43,887 bases of DNA, taken from Thermoleophilia bacterium. Its GTDB lineage: Bacteria; Actinomycetota; Thermoleophilia; Gaiellales; Gaiellaceae. The notes beneath the pieces were generated by a model. It was not told the origin of the DNA. It saw nothing but the letters and a program-made list of their open reading frames with translations, and made no database searches. Shown in pieces: positions 32,359 to 40,355 of the stretch (positions are counted from its first letter, which is position 1; every line of letters starts with the position of its first letter). The translations under genes and the position numbers were made by a program. The stretch is taken from the NCBI GenBank assembly GCA_025929895.1, contig JAICPI010000019.1:1-43887 (forward strand), in the 5' to 3' direction.

Positions 32359-34046
32359 ACCTCGAAGGGCACGAGCTCGAAGCGGTCGACGTCGACGAGG
32401 CCGTGGTCGGTGATCTTCAGGCTCGGGATCACCGAGAGCGCGAGGAACGCGAGCGACTGGAACGGCGACGGGAGCGTGCAGCCCAGCTCGCGCGCGGCGT
32501 CGGCGCACGCGCGGCTGGCGTCGACGACGTCCTCGAGCGGGAGGTCGGCGAGCAGACCGGCGACCGGGAGCGGCAGCTCTGCGCGCACCCCGCCGCCGGC
32601 GACGACGACGATCCCGCCGCCGAGCTCGACGAGCCGGGAGACCGCATGCTGGAGGTCGGCGTCGCTCATCCCGACCGCGACGATGTTGTGGGCGTCGTGT
32701 GCGATCGTCGACGCGAGCGCGCCCTCCCGCAGGCCGAAGCCCTGGACGAGCCCGAGCCCGATGCGGCCGGTGCCGAGGTGGCGCTCGACCACCGCGACCT
32801 TCGCGAGGTCGCGAGACGCGTCGGCGACCACATGGCCGTCGCGGAGCGGCGGCTCCACCACGAGCGAGGTCGTCACGATCTGGTCCGGGACGACGCCGAT
32901 CACGCGGACGCGGTCGGCCGAGGCCCTGAGCGCGAAGTCCTCGGCGCCCGTCGGCTGCACCCGGACGGTGTGCTTGACCCACTCGGGCACGACGGGCCGC
33001 GCGAACTCGCCGACAGGCCGCCCGCGCTTGAGCACGACGTCGGGGTCGAACCGCTCGAGGTCGGGCAGAACGAGCAGGTCGGCCTGGTACCCCGGCGCGA
33101 TCGCGCCGAGCTGCGCGAGCCCGTGCCACGTCGCCGCGTTGTGCGAGGCCATCACGAGCGCGTCCTCGGGTGCGATCCCCTGCGCGACACTCGCACGGAC
33201 GATCGAGTTGACGTGCCCCTCGTCGACGATGTGCTCGGGCTCGCGGTCGTCGGTGCAGAACGCGATCCGCGACGGGCCGAACTCGCGCACGACCGGCAGG
33301 AGCGCCTCGAGGTTCCGGGCCGCGGACGCCTCGCGGATCAGCAGCCACATCCCGGCCCGCAGGCGCTGACGTCCTTCCTCCGCGGAGTACGCCTCGTGGT
33401 CGGAGCGGATCCCGGCCGCAGCGTAGGCGTTCAGCTGCTTGCCGAGCACGCCCGGCGCGTGGCCGTCGACGTGCGACGCGCCCTCGAGCCGGAGCTTCGC
33501 CAGCTCGCGCTCGTCGCCGCCGATCACGCCGGGGAAGTTCATCATCTCCGCGAGCCCGATCACGCGCCGCCGCCGGAGCAGTCCCTCCAGGTCCCCGGTC
33601 GTCAGCGCGCGCCGCGGCGACTCGAACCGCGAGGCCGGCACGCACGACGACGCCATCACGAAGACGTCGAGCGGCACCTCGTCGCACGCGTCGAGCAGCC
33701 AGTGCACGCCGTCGGTGCCGAGTACGTTCGCGATCTCGTGCGGGTCCGCCACGACGGCGGTCGTGCCGAGCGGGAGCACCAGTCGCGCGAACTCGTCGAC
33801 GAGCAGCTTCGACGACTCGAGGTGCATGTGCGCGTCCACGAAGCCGGGCACGACCCAGCGCCCGGCGGCGTCGAGGGTCTCGGCGCCCTCGTAGTCGCCG
33901 AGCCCGACCACGAACCCATCGGCGACGGCCACGTCGACGTCCAGCCACTCCCGGGTGAACACGGAGAGCACGCGCCCCCCACGCACCACGAGGTCGGCGG
34001 GCTCCTCGCCGCGGGCGACGGCGAGACGGCGCGCGAGGTCGGGCAT
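32355..34046 (-). CDS. ade: Adenine deaminase (Ade family)
   Basis: 563 residues, the usual Ade length. Metal-binding VVPGFVDAHMHLESS near the N-terminus is diagnostic. LGTTAVVADPHEIANVLG, GLAEMMNFPGVI, VDGHAPGVLGKQLNAYAAAGIRSDHE and FCTDDR follow in order, with the C-terminal adenine deaminase domain (AHDAHNIVAVGMSDADL, LPSPFQSLAFLALSVIPSLKITDHGL). It converts adenine to hypoxanthine. First gene of the minus-strand purine operon. The ATG at 34046 is nine bases from a TACGTT -10 candidate, implying a nearly leaderless message. Confidence 0.94.
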   Translation of the reverse strand: MPDLARRLAVARGEEPADLVVRGGRVLSVFTREWLDVDVAVADGFVVGLGDYEGAETLDAAGRWVVPGFVDAHMHLESSKLLVDEFARLVLPLGTTAVVADPHEIANVLGTDGVHWLLDACDEVPLDVFVMASSCVPASRFESPRRALTTGDLEGLLRRRRVIGLAEMMNFPGVIGGDERELAKLRLEGASHVDGHAPGVLGKQLNAYAAAGIRSDHEAYSAEEGRQRLRAGMWLLIREASAARNLEALLPVVREFGPSRIAFCTDDREPEHIVDEGHVNSIVRASVAQGIAPEDALVMASHNAATWHGLAQLGAIAPGYQADLLVLPDLERFDPDVVLKRGRPVGEFARPVVPEWVKHTVRVQPTGAEDFALRASADRVRVIGVVPDQIVTTSLVVEPPLRDGHVVADASRDLAKVAVVERHLGTGRIGLGLVQGFGLREGALASTIAHDAHNIVAVGMSDADLQHAVSRLVELGGGIVVVAGGGVRAELPLPVAGLLADLPLEDVVDASRACADAARELGCTLPSPFQSLAFLALSVIPSLKITDHGLVDVDRFELVPFEV

Positions 34047-34075
34047 TACGCACCTAACGTACTACCCTAGGCCGC
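34047..34075. promoter_or_regulatory. 29-bp divergent control region between the two purine operons
   Basis: Only 29 bases separate the ATG of ade (minus) and the GTG of the xanthine dehydrogenase FAD subunit (plus). On plus, TACCCT (34063-34068) is seven bases before the GTG. On minus, TACGTT (34061-34056) is nine bases before the ATG. Both -35 regions would lie in the opposite coding sequences; no strong -35 was seen. Any operator here would control both operons at once, and neither mRNA has room for a Shine-Dalgarno sequence. Confidence 0.5.
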
Positions 34076-34858
34076 GTGGAGGTTCTGACCCCGCGCAGCC
34101 TCGACGAGGCCCTGCGCCTGAAATCGGAGAATCCGCAGGCGGTGCCGATCGCGGGCGGCACGGACCTGATGGTCGCGATCAACTTCGACCGGATCCGCCC
34201 GAACGCCGTCCTGAACCTGAACGAGGTGCCGGAGCTCCGCGGCTGGTCGCGCGCGAACGGGACGCTCAGGCTCGGCGCCGGGTTGACCTACGCGGAGGCG
34301 ATGCGCGAGCCGCTCGCCGGCCTGCTGCCCGCGCTCGCCGAGGCGTCGCGCACCGTCGGCTCGCCGCAGATCCGCAACCGCGGCACGATCGGCGGCAACC
34401 TCGGGACGTCCTCGCCCGCGGGCGACGCGCTCCCGCCGCTGCTCGTCGCCGGCGCCGACGTCGTGCTCGCGAGCGTCCGCGGCGAGCGCCGGGTCGCGCT
34501 CGGCGAGTTCGTCGTCGGCCCGAAGCGGAACGCGCTCGCCGAGGACGAGCTCGTAACTGCCGTGGAGCTCGAGCCCGCGTCGGCGGCCGAGACGTTCATG
34601 AAGGTCGGGCCGCGGAACGCGATGGTGATCGCCGTCGTCTCGCTCGCGCTTCGCGCCGGGGAGGAGCTCCGCGCCGCGTTCGGCTCCGCGGGGCCGGTCC
34701 CGATCCTCGTCCGCGCCCCGCGCGACGACGCAGACGCCTTCCCCGAACGCGTCGCGGAGGCCGCGGCGCCGATCGACGACGTGCGCGGGACCGCCGCGTA
34801 CCGGAGACACGCGCTGCGCGTGCTGACGCGACGGGCGCTGGACCGGTGCCTCGCGTGA
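34076..34858 (+). CDS. Xanthine dehydrogenase FAD-binding subunit
   Basis: 260 residues. FAD motifs are IAGGTDLMV (about 24-32) and QIRNRGTIGGNLGTSSPAGDALP; the C-terminal flavoprotein domain (FMKVGPRNAMVIAVVSLALRA) is present. Length is close to PucC/XdhB-type subunits. GTG start at 34076, likely leaderless. Overlaps the 2Fe-2S subunit gene by GTGA. It takes electrons from the iron-sulfur subunit and passes them to NAD or another acceptor during xanthine to urate oxidation. Confidence 0.92.
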   Translation: MEVLTPRSLDEALRLKSENPQAVPIAGGTDLMVAINFDRIRPNAVLNLNEVPELRGWSRANGTLRLGAGLTYAEAMREPLAGLLPALAEASRTVGSPQIRNRGTIGGNLGTSSPAGDALPPLLVAGADVVLASVRGERRVALGEFVVGPKRNALAEDELVTAVELEPASAAETFMKVGPRNAMVIAVVSLALRAGEELRAAFGSAGPVPILVRAPRDDADAFPERVAEAAAPIDDVRGTAAYRRHALRVLTRRALDRCLA

Positions 34859-35307
34859 AGATCGAGCTGACCGTCAACGGCGAGCAGCGCGAGGCCGACG
34901 TGTGGGAGGGGGAGAGCCTCCTGTTCGCACTTCGCGAGAAGCTCGGGCTCCCGGGCTCGAAGAACGCGTGCGAGCAGGGCGAGTGCGGCTCGTGCTCGGT
35001 GCTCCTCGACGGCACGCTCGTCTGTGCGTGCCTCGTGCTCGCCGCGCAGGCGGACGGCCACGACGTCGTCACCGTCGAAGGGCTCGGTGCCACCGGCGAG
35101 CCTCACCCGGTCCAGGAGGCGTTCGTCGAGGCGGGCGCCGTGCAGTGCGGCTTCTGCACGCCGGGCCTCGTCGTCGCGACCGTCGACCTGCTCGCGCACA
35201 GCCCGCAGCCGAGCGAGGACGAGATCCGCGAGGCGCTCTCGGGCAACCTCTGCCGCTGCACCGGCTACGCGAAGATCTTCGACGCGGTCAGGCTCGCCGC
35301 GCAGTGA
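34855..35307 (+). CDS. Xanthine dehydrogenase 2Fe-2S subunit
   Basis: 150 residues with two clusters. First: C39, C44, C47 and C59 (CEQGECGSC and the downstream Cys). Second: C98, C101, C133 and C135 (CGFCTPG, CRCTGY). I chose the GTG at 34855 because it forms the GTGA overlap repeated across these operons; an in-frame GTG at 34846 would add three residues. It overlaps the Mo-subunit gene by GTGA. Confidence 0.94.
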   Translation: MKIELTVNGEQREADVWEGESLLFALREKLGLPGSKNACEQGECGSCSVLLDGTLVCACLVLAAQADGHDVVTVEGLGATGEPHPVQEAFVEAGAVQCGFCTPGLVVATVDLLAHSPQPSEDEIREALSGNLCRCTGYAKIFDAVRLAAQ

Positions 35308-37508
35308 GCACGACGCTTCCCCTCGGCCGCGTCGGCGAGCGCGTCAAGCGCGTCGACGGGATCCCGAAGACGAACGGCGAGTTCGCCTACTCGAGCGACC
35401 TCTTCGCCGCAGGGATGCTGTGGGGCCACACGCTCCGCAGCCCGCACTCGCACGCGCGGATCGTCGAGATCGACCTCGCGGACGCGCTCACCTCGCCCGG
35501 GGTGCACGCGGTGCTGACGCACGAGGACGTTCCCGGCCAGAAGCGCTACGGGCTCGAGTTTCCCGACCAGCCCGTGCTCGCGCTCGACCGCGTCCGCTAC
35601 TTCGGTGAGCCCGTCGCGCTCATCGCCGCGGAGCATCCGGAGCAGGCGCGGCGCGCCGCGGAGCGGATCCGCGTCGCCTACGAGCCGCTCGAACCGCTCG
35701 TCGACCCGGAGCGCGCACTCGAGCAGGAGCCGCTCCACGACGAGCGCTGGACGCACGGGCACGGCTACCGCGACGACCCGCGGCCGAACGTGGTGCGCCA
35801 CCTCGTGATCCGCCACGGCGACCCCGACGCCGAAGGTGCGGTCTCCGTCTCGGGCGTCTACGAGCTCGGGATCCAGGACCAGGCGTTTCTCGGGCCGGAG
35901 TCCGGGCTCGCGGTCCCCGACGGCGAGGGCGGCGTCGACATCTACGTCGCGACGCAGTGGCTGCACGTCGACCGCGACCAGGTCGCGCCGTGCCTCGGCC
36001 TTCCGCCGGAGCGCGTGCGCATCCACCTCGCGGGCGTCGGCGGCGCGTTCGGCGGCCGCGAGGACCTCTCTATGCAGATCCACAGCGCGCTGCTCGCGCT
36101 CCACACGGAGCGGCCCGTGAAGATGGTCTACAACCGCGAGGAGTCCTTCGTCGGGCACGTCCACCGGCACCCGGCCAGGATCTGGGCCGAGCATCGAGCC
36201 GACGCCGACGGCCGGCTCGTCTCCGTGCGCATGCGGATCCTGCTCGACGGCGGCGCGTACGCGTCGAGCTCGACGGCGGTGACCTCGAACGCCGCGTCGT
36301 TCGCGTGCGGGCCCTACGCCGTGGCGAACGCGCTGATCGAGTCGACCTGCGTGTACTCGAACAACCCGCCGTGCGGCGCGATGCGGGGGTTCGGCGCGGT
36401 GCAGACGTGCTTCGCGTCGGAGGCGCAGATGGACAAGCTCGCCGACGCGCTCGGCCTCGACCCGGTCGAGCTGCGGCTGCGCAACGCGCTCGCGCCCGGC
36501 GACGTGCTCCCGACCGGCCAGCGCATCGACGGCTCGCTCCCCGTCGCCGAGGTGATCAGGCGGGCGGCCGCGCTGCCGGTCCCGGAGCTCGAGCCGCTGC
36601 CGCGCGAGGCGATCCGACTCCCCGGCGGGGCCGGCAACACGACGCGTGGGGAAGGGGTTCGGCGCGGGGTCGGCTTCGCCGTCGGCTTCAAGAACATCGC
36701 GTACTCGGAGGGGTTCGACGACTACTGCGCCGCGCGCGTCCGGCTGCGCGAGGACGGGAGCGCCGAGGTGCACTGCGCCGCAGCGGAGGTCGGCCAAGGC
36801 GTGACCAACGTAATCCTCCAGGTCGCCCGCACGGAGCTCGCCACGGACGACGTCGTTCTGGCGCCGCACACGACCGCGTCGGTCGACTCCTCGGGCTCCG
36901 CGTCGGCCTCCCGGATGACGTGGATGGCCGCGGGGGCCGTGCAGCTCGCGTGCCGCGCCGCGCTCGAGGAGCGCGAGCGGACCGGGGGCGAGGTCGACGT
37001 CGAGCGGATCTACCGCCACGTGCGCACGAGCCCCCTCGACCCCGAGACGGGACAGACGACGGGCGAGCGCTCGCACGTGGCGTTCGCGTGCGCGGCGATG
37101 CGGGTCGTCGCCGAGGTCGACGTCGAGCTCGGGCTCACCCGCGTCGTCTGGATCGGGACCGCGCAGGACGTCGGCGCCGCGGTCAACCCGCAGGCGGTCG
37201 AGGGTCAGATCGAGGGCGGGACCGCGCAGGGCCTCGGGCTGGCGCTGATGGAGGAGATCCAGACGCAGGGCGGGCTGATCACGAACGCGAGCTTCACCGA
37301 CTACCTGATCCCGACCGCGCTCGACATGCCGCCGGTGGAGTCGGTGCTGATCGAGGACCCGGAGCCGTCGGCGCCGTACGGCGTCAAGGGCGTCGGCGAG
37401 CCGCCGACCGTCGTCTCGACCGCGGCCGTCGTCGCGGCGCTGCGGGACGCGACGGGCCGGGAGCTCACGCGCGTCCCCGTGCGCCCGGACGACATCGTGG
37501 GGCTCTAG
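35304..37508 (+). CDS. Xanthine dehydrogenase molybdenum-binding subunit
   Basis: 734 residues. Mo-cofactor signatures include GVGGAFGGRED, the substrate-loop MRGFGAVQTCF with the Arg of true xanthine dehydrogenases (R-G-F-G), EVGQGVTNVILQVA and the catalytic Glu in GVKGVGEPP. PCGAMRGFG contrasts with the CGPNRGYSR loop of the homologue at 8646-11132, so the two enzymes have different substrates. The protein starts with STTLPLGRVGERVKRVDGIPKTNGEFAYS. GTG at 35304 overlaps the preceding stop. Hypoxanthine/xanthine to urate is the expected reaction given the urate-degrading operon alongside. Confidence 0.92.
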   Translation: MSTTLPLGRVGERVKRVDGIPKTNGEFAYSSDLFAAGMLWGHTLRSPHSHARIVEIDLADALTSPGVHAVLTHEDVPGQKRYGLEFPDQPVLALDRVRYFGEPVALIAAEHPEQARRAAERIRVAYEPLEPLVDPERALEQEPLHDERWTHGHGYRDDPRPNVVRHLVIRHGDPDAEGAVSVSGVYELGIQDQAFLGPESGLAVPDGEGGVDIYVATQWLHVDRDQVAPCLGLPPERVRIHLAGVGGAFGGREDLSMQIHSALLALHTERPVKMVYNREESFVGHVHRHPARIWAEHRADADGRLVSVRMRILLDGGAYASSSTAVTSNAASFACGPYAVANALIESTCVYSNNPPCGAMRGFGAVQTCFASEAQMDKLADALGLDPVELRLRNALAPGDVLPTGQRIDGSLPVAEVIRRAAALPVPELEPLPREAIRLPGGAGNTTRGEGVRRGVGFAVGFKNIAYSEGFDDYCAARVRLREDGSAEVHCAAAEVGQGVTNVILQVARTELATDDVVLAPHTTASVDSSGSASASRMTWMAAGAVQLACRAALEERERTGGEVDVERIYRHVRTSPLDPETGQTTGERSHVAFACAAMRVVAEVDVELGLTRVVWIGTAQDVGAAVNPQAVEGQIEGGTAQGLGLALMEEIQTQGGLITNASFTDYLIPTALDMPPVESVLIEDPEPSAPYGVKGVGEPPTVVSTAAVVAALRDATGRELTRVPVRPDDIVGL

Positions 37509-38426
37509 GTGGCGGGCCCGAACGAGAGCACCGGCGCGATCCTCGCCGCGTTCCTCGCGAACGCGGGGATCGCCGTCGCGAAGTTCGTCGGCTTTCTGAT
37601 CACCGGCTCGTCGTCGCTGCTCGCGGAGTCGATCCACTCGGTCGCGGACTCCGGGAACCAGGGACTGCTCTTCCTGGGCGGCCGACGCGCGCAGCGGCCG
37701 CCCAGCCCGCTGCACCCGTTCGGATACGGCCGCTCCCGCTACTTCTACGCGTTCGTCGTCGCCGTCGTCCTCTTCACCGTCGGCGGGCTGTTCGCGATCT
37801 ACGAGGGCTGGCACAAGGTCTCCGACCCGCACGACGTGACGTCGCCGGTCGTCGCGTTCGCCATCCTCGGCGTCGCGATCGGGCTCGAGACGTACGCGCT
37901 GCGCACGGCGATGAAGAACTCGCGCGCGGCCAAGGGCCGGAAGGGCTGGGTCGAGTTCATCCGCACCTCGCGGAGCCCCGAGCTCCCTGTGCTGCTGCTC
38001 GAGGACAGCGCCGCGCTCATCGGCCTCGTCTTCGCCACTGCCGGGATCGCGCTCGCGCTCCTGACGGGGAACCCGGTGTGGGACGGCGTCGGCACGCTCG
38101 CGATCGGCGTCCTGCTCGTGCTCGTCGCGATCGTGCTCGCGCTCGAGATGCACAGCCTCCTGATCGGCGAGGCGGCCGACGCGCCGACGCTCGCGAAGAT
38201 CGAGTCCGCGCTGACCGGCGGACCGGAGGTGCGACGGCTGATCCACATCCTCACGCAGCACCTCGGGCCGGAGGAGCTGCTCGTCGCCGCGAAGCTCGAG
38301 TTCGATCCCTCGCTCGGGGTCCCCGAGCTCGTCGCGGCGATCGACGCGGCCGAGCGCAGGGTGAGGACCGCCGTGCCGATCGCCACCCTCCTCTACGTCG
38401 AGCCTGACGTCGTCGCTCCCGCGTGA
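37509..38426 (+). CDS. Cation diffusion facilitator (CDF) family metal transporter
   Basis: 305 residues. TM2 metal-site pattern SIHSVADSGNQGLLFLG (H-x3-D) and TM5 LLEDSAALIGLVFAT (E/D pair) are the CDF tetrahedral site, with HPFGYGRSRYFYAFVVA between. A cytoplasmic C-terminal domain (about 225-305) is present. Roughly six membrane helices. The GTG follows the xanthine dehydrogenase stop with no intervening base, so it is probably co-transcribed; a functional link is not obvious. Zinc or another divalent ion is likely. Confidence 0.88.
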   Translation: MAGPNESTGAILAAFLANAGIAVAKFVGFLITGSSSLLAESIHSVADSGNQGLLFLGGRRAQRPPSPLHPFGYGRSRYFYAFVVAVVLFTVGGLFAIYEGWHKVSDPHDVTSPVVAFAILGVAIGLETYALRTAMKNSRAAKGRKGWVEFIRTSRSPELPVLLLEDSAALIGLVFATAGIALALLTGNPVWDGVGTLAIGVLLVLVAIVLALEMHSLLIGEAADAPTLAKIESALTGGPEVRRLIHILTQHLGPEELLVAAKLEFDPSLGVPELVAAIDAAERRVRTAVPIATLLYVEPDVVAPA

Positions 38427-40354
38427 CGAGGGTTCCGGCCTGGGCCGCGCTCGCGGGCATCGTCGCCGCGTCGACGGTCGTTCGCGCATGGGCCGGCCTG
38501 ATGGTGCCGTCGCCGTGGATCGCGGCCGACGAGATGATCTACGCGGAGCTCGGCCGCACCCTCTGGGAGACGGGCCGGATGTCGATCCTGGGCGCGGACA
38601 CGGCCTTCTACTCGCTCGTCCATCCGGCGCTGATCGGGCTGCCGCTCGCGGTCTTCGACACCGGCTTCGGCTACGACGTCGCACGCGTCCTCCAGGCGCT
38701 CGCGATGTCGCTCGCGGCGGTGCCCGTCTTCCTCTGGGGCCGCCGCCTGATGTCGGAGCGCTGGGCGCTCGCCGCCTCGGCGCTCACCGTCGCGATCCCC
38801 GGGCTGGCGTACACCGGCCTGCTGATGACGGAGACGGTCTTCTACCCCGTGCTGGTGCTCACGGCCTGGGCCGCGTGGCGCGCGCTCGTCTCGCCGACGC
38901 TCGCCGCGCAGGGGATCGTCGTCGCGCTCGTGGTCGTCGCCGTCCTCACGCGGCTGCAGGGGATCGTCCTCGTCCCCGCGATCGTGCTCGCGGCGGTCCT
39001 CTACGCCGCGGTCGATCGACGAGCCGCCGCGCTCGTGAGGCTGTGGCCCTCGCTGCTCGCGCTCGGCGTCGTCGCGGCGGTGGTCCTCACGCTCGGCTTC
39101 GGTGCGTACGAGCCGACCGAGAGCACGACGTACTCGCTCTCGTCCGCGGCGCGCTACATCGCCTACCACGCCGCCGACCTGCTGCTGCTCGTCGGCATCG
39201 TCCCTGCGTGCGCGGTCGCGCTGCTCGCGCTGCGCCCCGAACGGTCCGCAGAGCTGCGCGCGTACCTCGCGGTCACGATCGCGTTCAGCGCGGGCCTCGT
39301 CGCCGAGGTCGGCCTCTTCGCGTCCCGTTACGTCGGCCGCCTCGCGGAGCGTCATCTGCTCGGGCTCGTGCCGCTCTTCTTCCTCGGCCTCTGCCTGTGG
39401 CTCGACCGGGGCGCGCCGCGGCCGCGGCTCGCGGCCGGCGCGGTCGGGATCGGGGCCGCGGCGATCGTGCTGCTCTTCCTCCCGCTCGGGAAGCTCGTGC
39501 ACCCAGCGGCGCTGCCCGACGCGTTCTCGCTGATCCCGATCTGGCAGCTCGGCGACTTCGACCTCGTCGTCGGCACGTTCGTGGCGGTCTCGGTCGTCGC
39601 GTTCGTGGTGCTCCCGAGGCAGCTCCTCTGGCTGCTGCCGGTCGCGCTCGGCGTCGTGCTCGCGGCCACATCGGTGACCGTCTCGCGCTACGTCGCCGAT
39701 CAGGCGCGCGAGCAGGAGCGGAAGTTCTTCGGCACGGCCGACCCGCAGTGGGTCGACGAGGCCGCCGACGAGCCGGTGACGTACCTGTACGACGGCGAGC
39801 CGAACTGGAACGCCGTCTGGGCGTACATCTTCTGGAACCGCGAGCTCGACCGCGTGTACCGGCTCGGCGACGCACGCCGGATCCCGGGGCCGGTGCCGCA
39901 GCGCGCTGTCGACCCGTTTCCGTTCGGCCGGCTCGGCGACGAGGTCGAGGGCGGCTTCGTGCTCGCGCCGACGCAGTTCGCGATCGCCGGCGACGCCGTC
40001 GCGACCGTGGAGCAGTTCGGCCTCGCCCACCACGGCCTCGGGCTCTGGCGCGCGTCGCCGCCGTTGCGAATGCGCTCGATGATCGAGGGCGTGCAGGGCA
40101 GCGGCGACATCTACGGCCCTGCGACGATGACCGCGTTCGACTGCTCGGGCGGCAGCTTCGAGCTGACCCTCATCGCGAAAGGCTCGCCCGTCTACGTGCG
40201 CCTCGAGACCGGCGGCCGGACGGTCGAGCGCACGCTCCAGCCCGAGGAGATCTGGCGCCCGTCGGTCCCGGCCGCGGTCACGGCCATCTGCTCGCTCGCG
40301 ATCGTGCCGGCGGGGATCGTCGGCTCGACCCGCATCGAGTACGTGCCGGGCTGA
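38423..40354 (+). CDS. GT-C/ArnT-like polytopic membrane glycosyltransferase-like protein
   Basis: 643 residues. About 11-12 hydrophobic helices over the first ~435 residues, then a ~200-residue soluble C-terminal domain with beta-type segments (SGGSFELTLIAKGSPVYVRLETGGRTVERTL). The first large extracytoplasmic loop carries an acidic pair (WIAADEMIYAELGRTL), the position of the catalytic Asp in GT-C enzymes that use polyprenyl-phosphate sugars. I do not recognise a named subfamily; O-mannosyl or arabinosyl transfer are both possible. The GTG overlaps the CDF stop (GTGA). The stop is one base from the convergent sigma-factor gene's stop. Confidence 0.7.
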   Translation: MTRVPAWAALAGIVAASTVVRAWAGLMVPSPWIAADEMIYAELGRTLWETGRMSILGADTAFYSLVHPALIGLPLAVFDTGFGYDVARVLQALAMSLAAVPVFLWGRRLMSERWALAASALTVAIPGLAYTGLLMTETVFYPVLVLTAWAAWRALVSPTLAAQGIVVALVVVAVLTRLQGIVLVPAIVLAAVLYAAVDRRAAALVRLWPSLLALGVVAAVVLTLGFGAYEPTESTTYSLSSAARYIAYHAADLLLLVGIVPACAVALLALRPERSAELRAYLAVTIAFSAGLVAEVGLFASRYVGRLAERHLLGLVPLFFLGLCLWLDRGAPRPRLAAGAVGIGAAAIVLLFLPLGKLVHPAALPDAFSLIPIWQLGDFDLVVGTFVAVSVVAFVVLPRQLLWLLPVALGVVLAATSVTVSRYVADQAREQERKFFGTADPQWVDEAADEPVTYLYDGEPNWNAVWAYIFWNRELDRVYRLGDARRIPGPVPQRAVDPFPFGRLGDEVEGGFVLAPTQFAIAGDAVATVEQFGLAHHGLGLWRASPPLRMRSMIEGVQGSGDIYGPATMTAFDCSGGSFELTLIAKGSPVYVRLETGGRTVERTLQPEEIWRPSVPAAVTAICSLAIVPAGIVGSTRIEYVPG

Positions 40355-40355
40355 G

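Noticed and set aside
32359-34053. Long N-terminal extension of the 8-oxoguanine-type deaminase frame
   Set aside because: The frame is open across the adenine deaminase gene but reads as Arg/Ala noise; homology starts at the GTG at 32358, which overlaps the preceding stop.
35265-38684. Longest antisense open frame (1139 codons) over the xanthine dehydrogenase and CDF genes
   Set aside because: Arg/Asp/Glu/Gly-rich low-information translation typical of the complement of high-GC genes; the plus strand carries unmistakable family motifs throughout.
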